Made by a program: the position numbers and the translations under genes. Below the pieces are notes generated by a model. That model was not told the DNA's origin. It made no database searches and worked only from the letters and a program-made list of their open reading frames with translations. From Gamsiella multidivaricata (Eukaryota; Mortierellomycota; Mortierellomycetes; Mortierellales; Mortierellaceae): 64,000 bases of DNA. Below, in pieces: positions 47,168 to 57,902 of the stretch (position 1 is the stretch's first letter; each line of letters opens with the position of its first letter). The DNA lies in assembly GCF_025024155.1 (NCBI RefSeq), contig NW_026251784.1, positions 62,001 through 126,000 of the forward strand, in the 5' to 3' direction.

Positions 47168-49886
47168 ATGAAGATCACCGCTATCCTTTCCGCCCTCGCC
47201 GCCGCCACCTTGGTCTCTGCCGGCAGATTCCACGATGTTGGCAGCATCAAGGATATCAACGTCCTCCCCAATGGCTACATTATTGAGTACCACGACGGAA
47301 TCAAGCACGCTGATGCCCACAACGCCTTGAACTCCCGCAAGGTCGACTACAAGGTCCGCAACGAGTACAACATCTTCAACGGAGCTGCCATCACCGTCAA
47401 CTCCAAGCACAGCGGCAAGGACATTGCCTCACTCCCCGGCGTAAAGAATGTCTGGCCCATCACCTTGTATTCGATCCCCAAGATTCAGAAGTCCAAGAAG
47501 AAGGCCACCGACCCCGAGGTTGGCTCGCTTCACACCATGACTGGTGTCGATGTTGTCCACAAGAAGTACAAGTTGACCGGAAAGGGTGTCAAGGTCGGTA
47601 TTATCGATACCGGTGTTGACTACAAGCACCCTGCCTTCGCCGCTGCTGGAGCTGATGCCGGGTGCTTCGCCCGCTACGGCAAGAACTGCCGTGTCAAGTA
47701 CGGTTGGGACTTTGTCGGCGATGACTACACTGGTTCCAACACTCCCAAGGCCGACAGCGACCCCATGGATTGCCAGGGACACGGTTCTCATGTTGCTGGT
47801 ATTGTCGGTGGTAATGCCCTGAACATCAAGACTGGTCCCAAACCTCCACAGCCCTTTGTCGGTGTCGCCCCCGAGGTCACCTTCGGTGCTTACCGTGTTT
47901 TCGGATGCAGCGGTTCCTCTGGTGATGATGTTATCCTTGCTGCCATGGAGCTGGCCTTCAACGATGGCATGGATGTAAGTTTGCATCTTTTTTTTCCTTT
48001 TTTTTTCTCAATGTGTTCCGTAAGCATTCGAGTTTCGAGCAAGTGTTGCAACAGCTTTCTGACATACACTTCTTGCATTTCTGTCTTAGGTCATCAACAT
48101 GTCCCTTGGTGGTGGATCTTCCTACAAGCTGAACCCTACCGCGGTCCTCGCTGACAAGTTGATTGCCCGCGGCATGGCTCTCGCTGCCGCTGCCGGTAAT
48201 GACGGTTCCCAGGGCGCCTGGATGGTCTCCGACACCGGTCTTGGTGACCTTGCCAGCTCGGTCGCCTCGTTCGACAACGCCTACGGTTTCTACAACTCCT
48301 TCACCTATGGAGGTGCTTCCCACCCCTATGCTCCTTCCACTGCCTGGAACCAGATCATCAACCTGCCTGCCAACGCTACTTTGCTTCCCGTCTTCGAGAA
48401 GAACGGCGCCTTGTCCGATGGTTGCGACCCCGCTATCTACAATGGACTTAACGTCAAGGGTAAGGTTGTCCTGGTCCTAGGTGACACCACCCGCTGCAAG
48501 TCTGGTGGACGTGGTGCCAACGCTATCACCGCTGGCGCTGCTGGTATGCTTATCCAGACCACTCCTATCGGTATCGCCTCCTTGGGCGGTAACCCTGACT
48601 TCCCCATGGGTTCGATCGAGAACAAGGCTGGCGATGATTTGATCGCCGTCTACAAGAAGACCCCCACCGCTGCCATCACCTGGAGCAAGGGTCCCTCGAA
48701 CTTCCTCGTCGAGGGTGGTGGAGCTCCTTCGGACTTCTCCTCGTTCGGTTTGGATGGTGATCTCCGCTCCAAGCCCGATATTGCCGCCCCTGGTGGCAAC
48801 ATCCTCTCAACCTACCCTCTTGCCAAGGGCGGTTATGCTGTTCTCTCTGGTACCTCCATGGCCACCCCCTACATTGCAGGTTCCCATGCTTTGTACATGC
48901 AGGCCAAGAAGGCCAAGCCCCATGGTGATGTTATTCGCCAGGTCTTCAAGAACACTGCCACGATCTCCTCCAACTCTGGCTCTAAGACCAAGGCCTCTGC
49001 CACCAAGCAGGGTGCTGGTTTGATCAACGTCCTCGGAGCAATCCTGACCACGACCTCGGTCACGCCCGACCACATTGATCTTCTCGACTCGAAGCATCTC
49101 CAGAAGACCGTGAAAATCCAGATCAAGAACACTGGCAAGCACACCGAGACCTACACGTTCTCGCATGTTCCCGCCGATGGTCTCAACTGGTACGCTGACG
49201 GCAAGGGATACCCCTCGAGCGTTCCTGTCATCGAGCAGGACTACGCCACTGTCAAGTTCTCGCAGAACAAGGTCAAGATCCCCGCTGGCAAGTCTGCCAA
49301 GATCACCCTGTCCTTCTCGGAGCCCAAGAACGGCAAGGCTGCTCAGTTCCCCATCTACTCTGGTTTCGTCGTTGCCACCCCCGAGAAGGGCAACGTTCCC
49401 GTCCATGTCCCTTACACTGGTCTCAAGGGTGATGTCTCCAAGGTTCCTATCATGGACACCTCCCTCGGCTTCCCCGGCATGGCTCAGCTCACCAATGACG
49501 GCAAGCTCTCTGATATCCCTGAAGATCGCACCTTTAACTTGGCCGTCTCCCTGCCCGTTATCCAGACCCGCATCGGCTCCCACACCCCTGACTTCACCAT
49601 CCGTGTCTTTGATAACAAGAAGGCGTTCAAGGGCTTCTTGAGCAGCGACAACCTCGGTAACGCTATCGGCTGGTCCGGTCGCCAGAAGAACATCGATGAC
49701 GATGGCCACTTGGTCTACTCCAACTGGGTCTGGTCTGGCAAGGTCATCCCCGCCGCCAACTCCACTGCCCCCGTCACTCTCCCCTCGGGCACGTACAACT
49801 TGGTCATTGCCTCCCAGAAGAAGTTGACCGCTGGTTCCTACCCTAAGGACTATGAGGTCTTTAACCTTGGCAACATCAAGTTTTAA
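47168..49886 (+). CDS. secreted subtilisin-like serine protease, paralog 2
   Basis: Exons 47168-47974 and 48090-49886 (115-bp intron at the same site as in copy 1, phase 0), 867 residues. Signal peptide, I9 propeptide (YIIEYHDGIKHADAHN), catalytic Asp147, His205 and Ser525, oxyanion Asn in AAGNDG, inserted PA domain and Fn3-like C-terminal region are all present. Differences from copy 1 lie mostly in the propeptide, PA domain and C-terminal third. Bases 48580-48925 are identical to copy 3 and 48750-48955 are identical to copy 1, while other parts differ at many silent sites. It stands in tandem with copy 3, with 2.2 kb between them, which suggests a local duplication followed by gene conversion. 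Likely roles are the same as copy 1. Confidence 0.95.
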
Positions 49887-52077
49887 ATTCCTTGATACTC
49901 TGATGAACAAAAAGTCATTCTGTGAATGTGTCGGAGCTACTGTAATTTATTAGAAGAAACAACCATAGACACTTTTACGAGTCCAGATGAAACGAAGGCC
50001 AAAAAAATATATATCATTCATTGTATACCATCATGAAAAAAAAAAAAAAAAAACTACTGTGCGTAAAAAAAGTGACGTGAATGTGCTTTGGATTGCTTGA
50101 GTCTCAATGCAAGTATAAGTAATCAATTCTCGGTAAACGCAACATCCTTCGCCGGGTAGCATAAGAGCTTTGTCCGACCAACACGTCGTAGTCTTGTACG
50201 AGAACTATTAAGTATCCTAGAACAGACATGTAGGCTTGATTCTGGGAGACGCGACTTGGACCAGATCATAGATTATATTTTTTCCGCTGCACATAGTCTA
50301 ACCAGTGCAATAACGCAAACAATGAATCCGAGGAAGAGTCTGTCTGTAAAAAAAAAAAGGGCAATCGATGATGCTGCAGACAAGCGCCGGTGAGAAGGAA
50401 CGTGTCTTCATCGCTGACTCCCCCCCGCCCCCCCCCCCCCCCCCCCCCCCCCCAATAAACATACATTCATGCTCGTTAAAGTCGTTTGTGATTATATTAA
50501 TTGTGGTTGTGTTGACAACGCAACGCATTTCTGAAGAACATAGAAACAAACTACATGTTCAAATAAGGCTAGTCTATGTTCCACATGCATTAGTCCTCTG
50601 TTCTATTTCTTGGGGGAAACTTTAGGCCCACCAACGGTCAATATGGTAGAGAATTATCCATTTTTTTTCTCATCAGGGCTAAAGTTTGTTTTATTCTGAA
50701 GGATGCCCCCGGTAAAATAAACAAAGGGCAGAAAGAGCACCCTTGCATCAAACGCGCCTCGGCCATGGAATTCTACGGAAGAAGCTAATATAGTGGAGCA
50801 CATTCGAGCATGGACACAAATAAGGTCAAGAACACTCACACAAAAAAAGCGCTAGTGGTGATGGCAGTAGTAGTGGTGGTGAGCAACTGCTGCACTTGGA
50901 GGAAAAAAAAAAAAAAATATCGTGAGGATGCAGAGCAAAAGATTGTGGACGTCGATGGCGCAAGAACCGAGTTGGATAGAGGGATTGCAACATGGAGCGA
51001 AAAATACTCATTTGGGCGCTATTTCTTTATTTTTTATTTCGAAGTGCTCGTTACCGGGGGAATGGTAGGATAACAGGGATTCGGAGAACTCCTTTGAGCA
51101 GGCCAATGCTGTTGCTTTTTTCCTAACGCCGTTAATGTGCTGTTTGGTTGGCGCCGTTAATTTTGTTGTGTCTCCAGCCAAAGAAAAAACATAAACAAGA
51201 AGAGGGAGGTGAGTTGGACCAATTTGTTCAATGCTTGTTGATGACTTATGGTGTGCTCTCTCTTTTCCCAGCATCTTAAGGCCAACAGTTGTTTTGTTAC
51301 TGTTTTTTTTTTTTACGCGAGAAGAGGCTCTTTCAAAAGAGGAGCTGTTGAGCCCTATCTCTTTGGCTTTTCCCACCTTCTACATGTACTGTCAACTAAC
51401 CCGAGGCTCTGCAAACACAAGGTAGTTTACTCACGCGATTGGCCCACGGAGGAATTAGTCCGTATGCTTGTGCACCCATCTCCAACGCAAGAGGGCCAAA
51501 ATCCTACTTTGGTACTTCACAAGTCGTAGGGACAATTTACCCAGGATTCCATAAAAAATTGTTGAAAACACAAACGCGGCTTATCCTTTAATCCACCAAG
51601 CCTATGCAGGCTACATGGGATGATCACCAAAATACCCAGGGCTCTGAGTAAACAATAAACACCTTGAACAACGGCATCCTCATCCAGAGAGAGTTCGCTC
51701 AGTGCATGCGTTAGTGGGTCTTCAAAAGTAGTTTCAATAGTACAGCACATAACGGTCATCCGTATCCAAAGAGTAGATAGAGCCATCGGCCAACTTCCTG
51801 AAGGATATATAAATACTCTCGCTCACCTCGCATCGCACTTTAGTTCATCTAGAACTTCCTCATCTAGAACTCCCTCAATTCTAAATCGCACACATCCCCT
51901 TCCAACCTCGTTCTCCACTACCCAACCCCTTCCGTCTACCCGACACCACCCCCTTCCAGTCTTTAACAGGCACACATACCACACTACCCCAGAAGCTTCT
52001 CAACTACACTCTCCTTCCTTTGCCCATCTCCGTTCCCCATCATCGCCATCATCATTCGGTAAGTTCTATCTCCCACC
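49887..52077. other. spacer between tandem subtilases 2 and 3, with poly-C tract and copy 3 promoter
   Basis: About 2.2 kb without a supported gene. Poly-A run near 50037-50053, poly-C tract at 50420-50453, GGTGATGGCAGTAGTAGTGG-like triplets near 50857, and the copy 3 promoter: TATATAAATA at 51806-51815 and the leader motif variant CAGTCTTTAACAGGC at 51957-51971. Short ORFs are low-complexity. Confidence 0.6.
50420..50453. repeat. poly-C tract (34 bp, one G)
   Basis: Almost pure C on the plus strand, interrupted once by G at 50427. Length is probably unstable and error-prone in sequencing. A similar C run occurs at 33131-33149. Confidence 0.95.
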
Positions 52078-54843
52078 ATGAAGATCACCACCATCCTCTC
52101 CGCCCTCGCAGCGGCCTCTATGGTCTCTGCCGGCAAGTTCCACGCCGTGAAGCCCGGCAAGGTCGACATCGTCCCCAATGCCTACATCATCGAGTATCAC
52201 GACAACATCCGCCACTCTGATGCCCACAACTCCCTCAAGGCCCACAAGGTCCAGTACAAGGTCCGAAACGAATACAACGTCTTCAACGGTGCCGCCATTA
52301 CGGTCAACTCTGGTCACCAGGGTGAGGCCCTTTCCAAGATTCCAGGGGTCAAGAACGTCTGGCATGTTACTCTTCATAAGGTCCCTAAGCCTGCAAAGTC
52401 AAAGAAGAAGCCTACGGATCCGGAGGTTACCTCGCTCCATCATATGACAGGAGTCGATATTGTCCACAAGAAGTACAAGTTGACCGGAAAGGGTGTCAAG
52501 ATCGGTATCATCGATACCGGTGTTGACTACAAGCACCCTGCCTTTGCGGCCCCAGGCGCCAGCGAGGGATGCTTTGCTCGTTATGGCAAGAACTGCCGTG
52601 TCAAGTACGGTTGGGACTTTGTCGGCGATGACTACACTGGTTCCAACACTCCCAAACCCGACAGTGATCCCATGGATTGCCAGGGACACGGTTCTCATGT
52701 TGCTGGTATTGTCGGTGGTAATGCCCTGAACATCAAGACTGGTCCCAAACCTCCACAGCCCTTTGTCGGTGTCGCCCCCGAGGTCACTTTTGGTGCCTAC
52801 CGCGTCTTTGGATGCGACGGTTCCTCTGGTGATGATGTTATCCTTGCTGCCATGGAGCTGGCCTTCAACGACGGCATGGATGTAAGTCTGAGCTCGCGCT
52901 TTTTTAGAAACTGCTCTCCTGCATAATCGTCTATGAACCCTTTTTTTTTTTTTTGTAACGTCCAGGAAAAAAAATAACCCCCTCTTATATTTGCATCGCC
53001 CGTTTTTTTTTAGGTCATTAACATGTCCCTCAGTGCTGGCTCAGCCTACAAGACCAACCCCACGGCTGTCCTCGCTGACAAGTTGATTGCCCGTGGTATG
53101 GCCCTGGCCGCCGCTGCCGGTAATGAGGGTGCCAACGGTGTCTGGATGGTTGCCGACACCGGTCTCGGCGACCTTGCCAGCTCGGTCGCCTCGTTCGACA
53201 ACGCCTACGGTTTCTACAACTCCTTCACCTACGGAGGTGCTTCCCATCCCTATGCTCCCTCTCAGGCCTGGAACCAGATCATCAACCTGCCTGCCAGTGC
53301 CACCTTGCTCCCTATCTTTGAAAAGGATGGTTCGCTCTCTGATGGATGCGACCCCACGATCTACAATGGACTTAATGTCAAGGGCAAGGTTGTCCTCACC
53401 TTCGGTGATACCACCCGTTGCAAGTCTGGTGGACGTGGCGCCAATGCCCTCAATGCCGGCGCCGCTGGTATGCTTATCCAGACCACTCCTATTGGTATTG
53501 CTGCCTTGGGCGGTAACCCTGACTTCCCCATGGGTTCGATCGAGAACAAGGCTGGCGATGATTTGATCGCCGTCTACAAGAAGACCCCCACCGCTGCCAT
53601 CACCTGGAGCAAGGGTCCCTCGAACTTCCTCGTCGAGGGTGGTGGAGCTCCTTCGGACTTCTCCTCGTTCGGTTTGGATGGTGATCTCCGCTCCAAGCCC
53701 GATATTGCCGCCCCTGGTGGCAACATCCTCTCAACCTACCCTCTTGCCAAGGGCGGTTATGCTGTTCTCTCTGGTACCTCCATGGCCACCCCCTACATTG
53801 CAGGTTCCCATGCTTTGTACATGCAGGCCAAGAAGGCCAAGCCCCATGGCGATGCCATCCGCAAGGTTCTCAAGAACACGGCAACCATCGCGACCCTCTC
53901 GGGCTCCAAGACCAAGGCCTCTGCCGCAAAGCAGGGTGCCGGTCTCGTCAACGTCCTCGGAGCAATCCTGACCACGACCTCGATCACGCCCGACCACATT
54001 GATCTTCTCGACTCGAAGCATTTCCAGAAGACCGTGAAAATCCAGATCAAGAACCATGGCAAGCATTCGGAGACCTACACGCTCTCGCACATCGCTGCCG
54101 ATGGCTTGAACTCCTATAACGCCAACAACACCTTCCCTTTGGGCACCCCTGTTATCGAAGCCGATTACGCGACCGTCTCGTTCTCGGCTAACAAGGTTAA
54201 GATCCCTGCCGGCAAGACCGCGAAGATCACTTTGACCTTCAAGGAGCCCAAGAAGGGCAACAAGAACGAGTTCCCCCTGTACTCTGGCTACGTGATTGCG
54301 ACCCCCAAGTCCAAGGGCGGCGTTGCTGTTCATGTCCCTTACACGGGCGTGAAGGGCGATATCGCCAAGGTGCCTATTCTCGACACAGATTCCGGTCTGC
54401 CCGTGCTGTTCAACGCCGACAAGGACGGCAACCTCGATGAGATCCCCAAGGGAGACTTCACCTTTGACCTCGTCAACGACCGCCCGACGATCATCACCCG
54501 TTTGGGCTCGCACTCTCCAGACCTGACCATTCGTGTTTATGATGCTCAGAACAAGCTTGTCGGATTCGTGGATTCGATCAACCTCGGACATGCCTTTGGC
54601 GCCTTTGGCCGGGACACCGATCTCGACGATAACGGTAACCTGAACTACAACCCTTGGGTCTGGACCGGTATGGTCTTTGCGACCGAGAACGCGGCTGAGG
54701 AGCCTAAGCAGTTGCCCGGTGGCACTTATAAGATCGTCGTTGCCGCCCAGCGCAAGCTGACCAAGGGTTCGTACCCCAAGGATTTTGAGGTCTATGATCT
54801 CGGTAAGATCAAGATTGCGGATTTGACCAAGGCGGCCAAGTAA
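52078..54843 (+). CDS. secreted subtilisin-like serine protease, paralog 3
   Basis: Exons 52078-52881 and 53014-54843 (132-bp intron at the shared site), 877 residues. Same architecture as copies 1 and 2: signal peptide, I9 propeptide, Asp146, His204, Ser524, PA insert, Fn3-like C-terminus, plus a slightly longer basic tail (ADLTKAAK). The strand before the oxyanion hole reads MSLSAGSAY, where copies 1 and 2 have MSLGGGSSY; in subtilisins the SLGG strand lines the S1 pocket, so substrate preference may differ. The oxyanion segment is AAGNEG. DNA identity with copy 2 is patchy: perfect over 53504-53849 and over 52669-52787. A C-rich 3' flank follows the stop codon. Confidence 0.95.
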
Positions 54844-55295
54844 AAACCCTCCCCCCCCCTCCTCTCCCTCCCTCCCTTCTTCATCATTTCCATCGCCGTT
54901 TCCTATTACCTCTCTCATACCCTCCCTTCCTCTGCCTACGCGGCATTATAATGTCCTGGATAGAACTCATTAATAAATAGTTCAATAGACCTACCTATTT
55001 GTTTACTTATTTCGGATCAAAAGCTATCGTCGCAGATGTTCTGTACATGAATAGCATTAAATTGTATGCAAGTAGATAAACGCGGCGCCAAAAAGATCAA
55101 ATTCAGATAACTCATTTTCTTTGTATCTCAAGCGTCCACGCCTTGAACCCCCCACTCCCCGCACAAAACACCCAAACTCGCATGGGTACATGCATGGACA
55201 CACCTACAAAGATATGCCAATTGGTTCTATGTTTTGGTATATGTCTATTATGTAATTATTCAGGTGCGTGCCGATGCTAATGGATGTCTGTACTC
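54844..55295. terminator. 3' flanks of convergent subtilase 3 and PDK-like gene
   Basis: 452 bp. Starts with a C/T-rich stretch, then AT-rich sequence (ATTAATAAATAG near 54969, a possible poly(A) signal for subtilase 3). No ORF of interest. Confidence 0.45.
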
Positions 55296-57314
55296 TTATT
55301 CGACATCAAAGTTCTCGTAGATATTGCCAAATTTGCAGAATCTTGCGTACGCATCCGTGCCGTATCCATGCATCGTGAACACCTTCAGATCGCCACCCCA
55401 GTACTCCGCATAGACCTTGCTCATCGGCAGACCAATGCCCAGATGCATCGACTGGTCCTTGTACTGAGGACGCTTATTGTTCGTTGCACGACTCTCACTC
55501 GGATCAATGATCGCATGTTGCGAAGAAGATGTCGAGAACGATGACGATGACGAACTGGACGAGGATACAGTCGACGAGGACTTATTGACACGAGGGGGTG
55601 CATGGCGATCCAACAGCAGTGTTGATGGCGAGCTCTTGTGGGTTGCTGGTGGTGGTGGCAATGTAATACCCTCGCTATCGTCTTGCCCCTTCACCTCCTG
55701 CGCTTGTGCGACTCGGTTGTGGCCGCTGAATCCAGAATTCACACTCCTCGACGGCGAGACCATCTGCTCCTGCACCGTCGCCGCCATCTTCGAGATCTTT
55801 TCAAAGTTCGCAAACCGTGCCGGAGACTGTGAATACGACCACAGATGCGATTCCATGTCCGGATGGATTCCGCCTCCCTTGTCCGAGATCCTGAAGACGA
55901 TATCATGGGTTCCCTCGCAGACTGTGATCTGGATCGGCGGCAACTCTCCTGTCCGTGCATCGGGCACACCATTCTGCATAACAAACCGCATCGAGTTCTT
56001 GAGTAGTTCGTATAGGATGTACTCGATATGGTCTGGGATATAGGAAAACTCTGCATCGATGTTGCCATCAAGCATGACCTTTGGTGGGTCCATTCCTCCC
56101 GAGGCCTGTCGACAAGTCTCTGCTGCCAGAAGTGCCGTCCGTTCCACAATCTCCCTAGGCCTGCAGTGCGTGTAGATGATCCCGATATAGCCCCGGTCCG
56201 TCATCATGTGGTTTGGCGAATTAAAGTTGGCAGTCAAAGAAATATGCTGCTCCGCCAACACACGTCTCGAAATCCTCGACCGCAACATCTTGTTCATGAA
56301 CCGATCGACCTGCTGAGGTGGAATATGCTTCGAGCACTCCATTATCCCCAGCGCCAGTTGTGGGATCACTACCAAATGATCGTTCAACAGCTCCTTGACC
56401 ATCTCACAAAACGCATCGTTCTCCTCCAGTGTCTTGATCTCGGGGATCTTGCTCATCTTCTCGAATGCTTGCCAGTACAGATCGTAGACCAACTCGATAT
56501 GGGGGTTCGTCCCGACAATAAAGGGCAGGTTCTGGAAATCCCGGATCCGATGAGCGAGACGAACAGGCAGCTCTGTTCGGACATAATTCGCAGACTTCAA
56601 TAGCTTGTCCTCTTGCATATTCCGACCAAAGAAGACCAGCTGCCGCAGCGTGATTGGACTAACGGCTTGGTTGACGTAGGGATCCAGGATCCGGTTCTGA
56701 TAAAAGTGCTGTGGACTGTAGCGTCTCCGCGGCTGAGGCTGGTGGACAATCGATGCTGGGTTATTCATCCTGAAAAGTGGCGAAGCCTGAGGTGAGATCG
56801 TAGCCGCGCCTCCTTTTGAGGAAGAGGCGGGAGGAAACGCAGCGGCTGACATATGAATCGGCTGAGCCTGTTGCTGGTGTTGAGCTGTGTTAGACAATGA
56901 CGGTGGTGGTGAGGGTGAGTGCTGAGCCGTGGCTAGATGACTGTACCGTTTCTGGGTCGAGTTGACATGGCTAATGGCGGTAGTTGTATTTGTGGTTGTT
57001 GCTGCCTGATGTTTATTCCTGATAACGATCCGACACCGTCCAAGTACATTTGGCATTGAGACATTAGATGATGTTGCCGCTGTTGCTGTTGACGATGGTG
57101 TTGGTATAGCAGCGGATGCTCCTGTGGTGGTATGTTTGGTTGCACCGACGAGACCGTTCCGAGTGGCGGTCAAGGCCGAGGAGGAGCAGTAGCGAGCAGA
57201 TCCAGGGCAGGCTGATAAGGACGGAGACGAGGAGCAACAGCTGGATCGTAGAGAAGAGGGTGCGCCTTGTCCGAACGAGGACCGGAGGGTGTTTGGGAGT
57301 CGTGGCATGGCCAT
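55296..57314 (-). CDS. mitochondrial PDK/BCKDK-family protein kinase
   Basis: Single exon, 672 residues, much longer than the usual 400-490. A Ser/Arg-rich, acid-free lead (MAMPRLPNTLRSSFGQ) fits a mitochondrial presequence; a low-complexity region follows to about residue 205. The four-helix domain (about 210-380: SPITLRQLVFFGRNM, RTELPVRLAHRIRDFQNLPF) and the GHKL ATPase fold follow, with N-box ELLKNSMRFVM, G1 box DKGGGI and G2 box GIGLPMSKVYAEYWGG. These enzymes phosphorylate and switch off pyruvate or branched-chain 2-oxoacid dehydrogenase in the matrix. About 115 residues, Ser-rich, are inserted between G1 and G2 (about 508-624), in the ATP-lid region. Whether it is the PDK or the BCKDK type cannot be decided here; the C-terminus looks closer to BCKDK. 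Confidence 0.92.
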   Translation of the reverse strand: MAMPRLPNTLRSSFGQGAPSSLRSSCCSSSPSLSACPGSARYCSSSALTATRNGLVGATKHTTTGASAAIPTPSSTATAATSSNVSMPNVLGRCRIVIRNKHQAATTTNTTTAISHVNSTQKRYSHLATAQHSPSPPPSLSNTAQHQQQAQPIHMSAAAFPPASSSKGGAATISPQASPLFRMNNPASIVHQPQPRRRYSPQHFYQNRILDPYVNQAVSPITLRQLVFFGRNMQEDKLLKSANYVRTELPVRLAHRIRDFQNLPFIVGTNPHIELVYDLYWQAFEKMSKIPEIKTLEENDAFCEMVKELLNDHLVVIPQLALGIMECSKHIPPQQVDRFMNKMLRSRISRRVLAEQHISLTANFNSPNHMMTDRGYIGIIYTHCRPREIVERTALLAAETCRQASGGMDPPKVMLDGNIDAEFSYIPDHIEYILYELLKNSMRFVMQNGVPDARTGELPPIQITVCEGTHDIVFRISDKGGGIHPDMESHLWSYSQSPARFANFEKISKMAATVQEQMVSPSRSVNSGFSGHNRVAQAQEVKGQDDSEGITLPPPPATHKSSPSTLLLDRHAPPRVNKSSSTVSSSSSSSSSFSTSSSQHAIIDPSESRATNNKRPQYKDQSMHLGIGLPMSKVYAEYWGGDLKVFTMHGYGTDAYARFCKFGNIYENFDVE

Positions 57315-57360
57315 GGCTGGTGGCGGTCTGGTTTCTTGAATGTGCTTGCGAAGACTTGCT

Positions 57361-57600
57361 GGAAGAAGGGAAGGAAGGAAGGAAGGAAGGAAGGAAGGAG
57401 GGAAAAGAGATAAGGCTGGTGTGTGGGGTGATGGGATGACGAGAGAAAGAAAGGAAGAAAGGGAGAAAGAAGAAGGAAGAAGAAGAAGAAGAGGGGAGGA
57501 TGGAGGTGAAGAAAGACGAAAAGGAAGGAGGGAAAGAGGGAAGGAAGGACAAAAGATGGAGTGAAGAGGAGGAAAAAGAAGGGGTCTTGAAGGAGAGATA
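57361..57600. repeat. long polypurine tract with GGAA array
   Basis: Nearly uninterrupted A/G on the plus strand for long stretches, starting with about eight GGAA/GAAG units (57368-57400) and continuing with GAA and GGAA-rich runs at 57430-57600. On the coding strand of the kinase gene this is a C/T-rich leader, an extreme form of the pyrimidine-rich leaders seen elsewhere. Confidence 0.85.
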
Positions 57601-57834
57601 GAGGGCGATAACGGCGCTTATTGGGGGGCATTGGATCCGATTTATACTCGATTCAATTGACTGGCCTACTGTATATGCCATATCAGATGTGTGCATGTCT
57701 GCGTGTCATATGAAGAAAAAACCATAAAGTGACTCAATTGAGCCAGCCAATGCCAATGCGGGTGCAAAACCCATTGGATCGCCCCAGCGACTGAACCCCC
57801 TACCCTGGCACCCTGCTCCCCCGGATCCTCCAGC

Positions 57835-57902
57835 TCCACTCCTATCCACTCCTATCCACTCCTATCCACTCCTCTCTACTCTCTACTCCCTACTCTCTAC
57901 TA
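57835..57902. repeat. tandem array of CCTATCCACT and CTCTACT units
   Basis: Three perfect 10-bp CCTATCCACT units from 57841 to 57870 (plus a partial one before), which then degenerate into CTCTACT-type units. Looks like slippage-generated DNA. Confidence 0.9.

Noticed and set aside
53731..54918. Long minus-strand ORFs antisense to the subtilases (53731-54918, 48807-49910, 28472-29353, 26903-27481)
   Set aside because: They appear at the same place opposite each paralog, lack domains, and arise from the strong C-ending codon bias of the real plus-strand genes.
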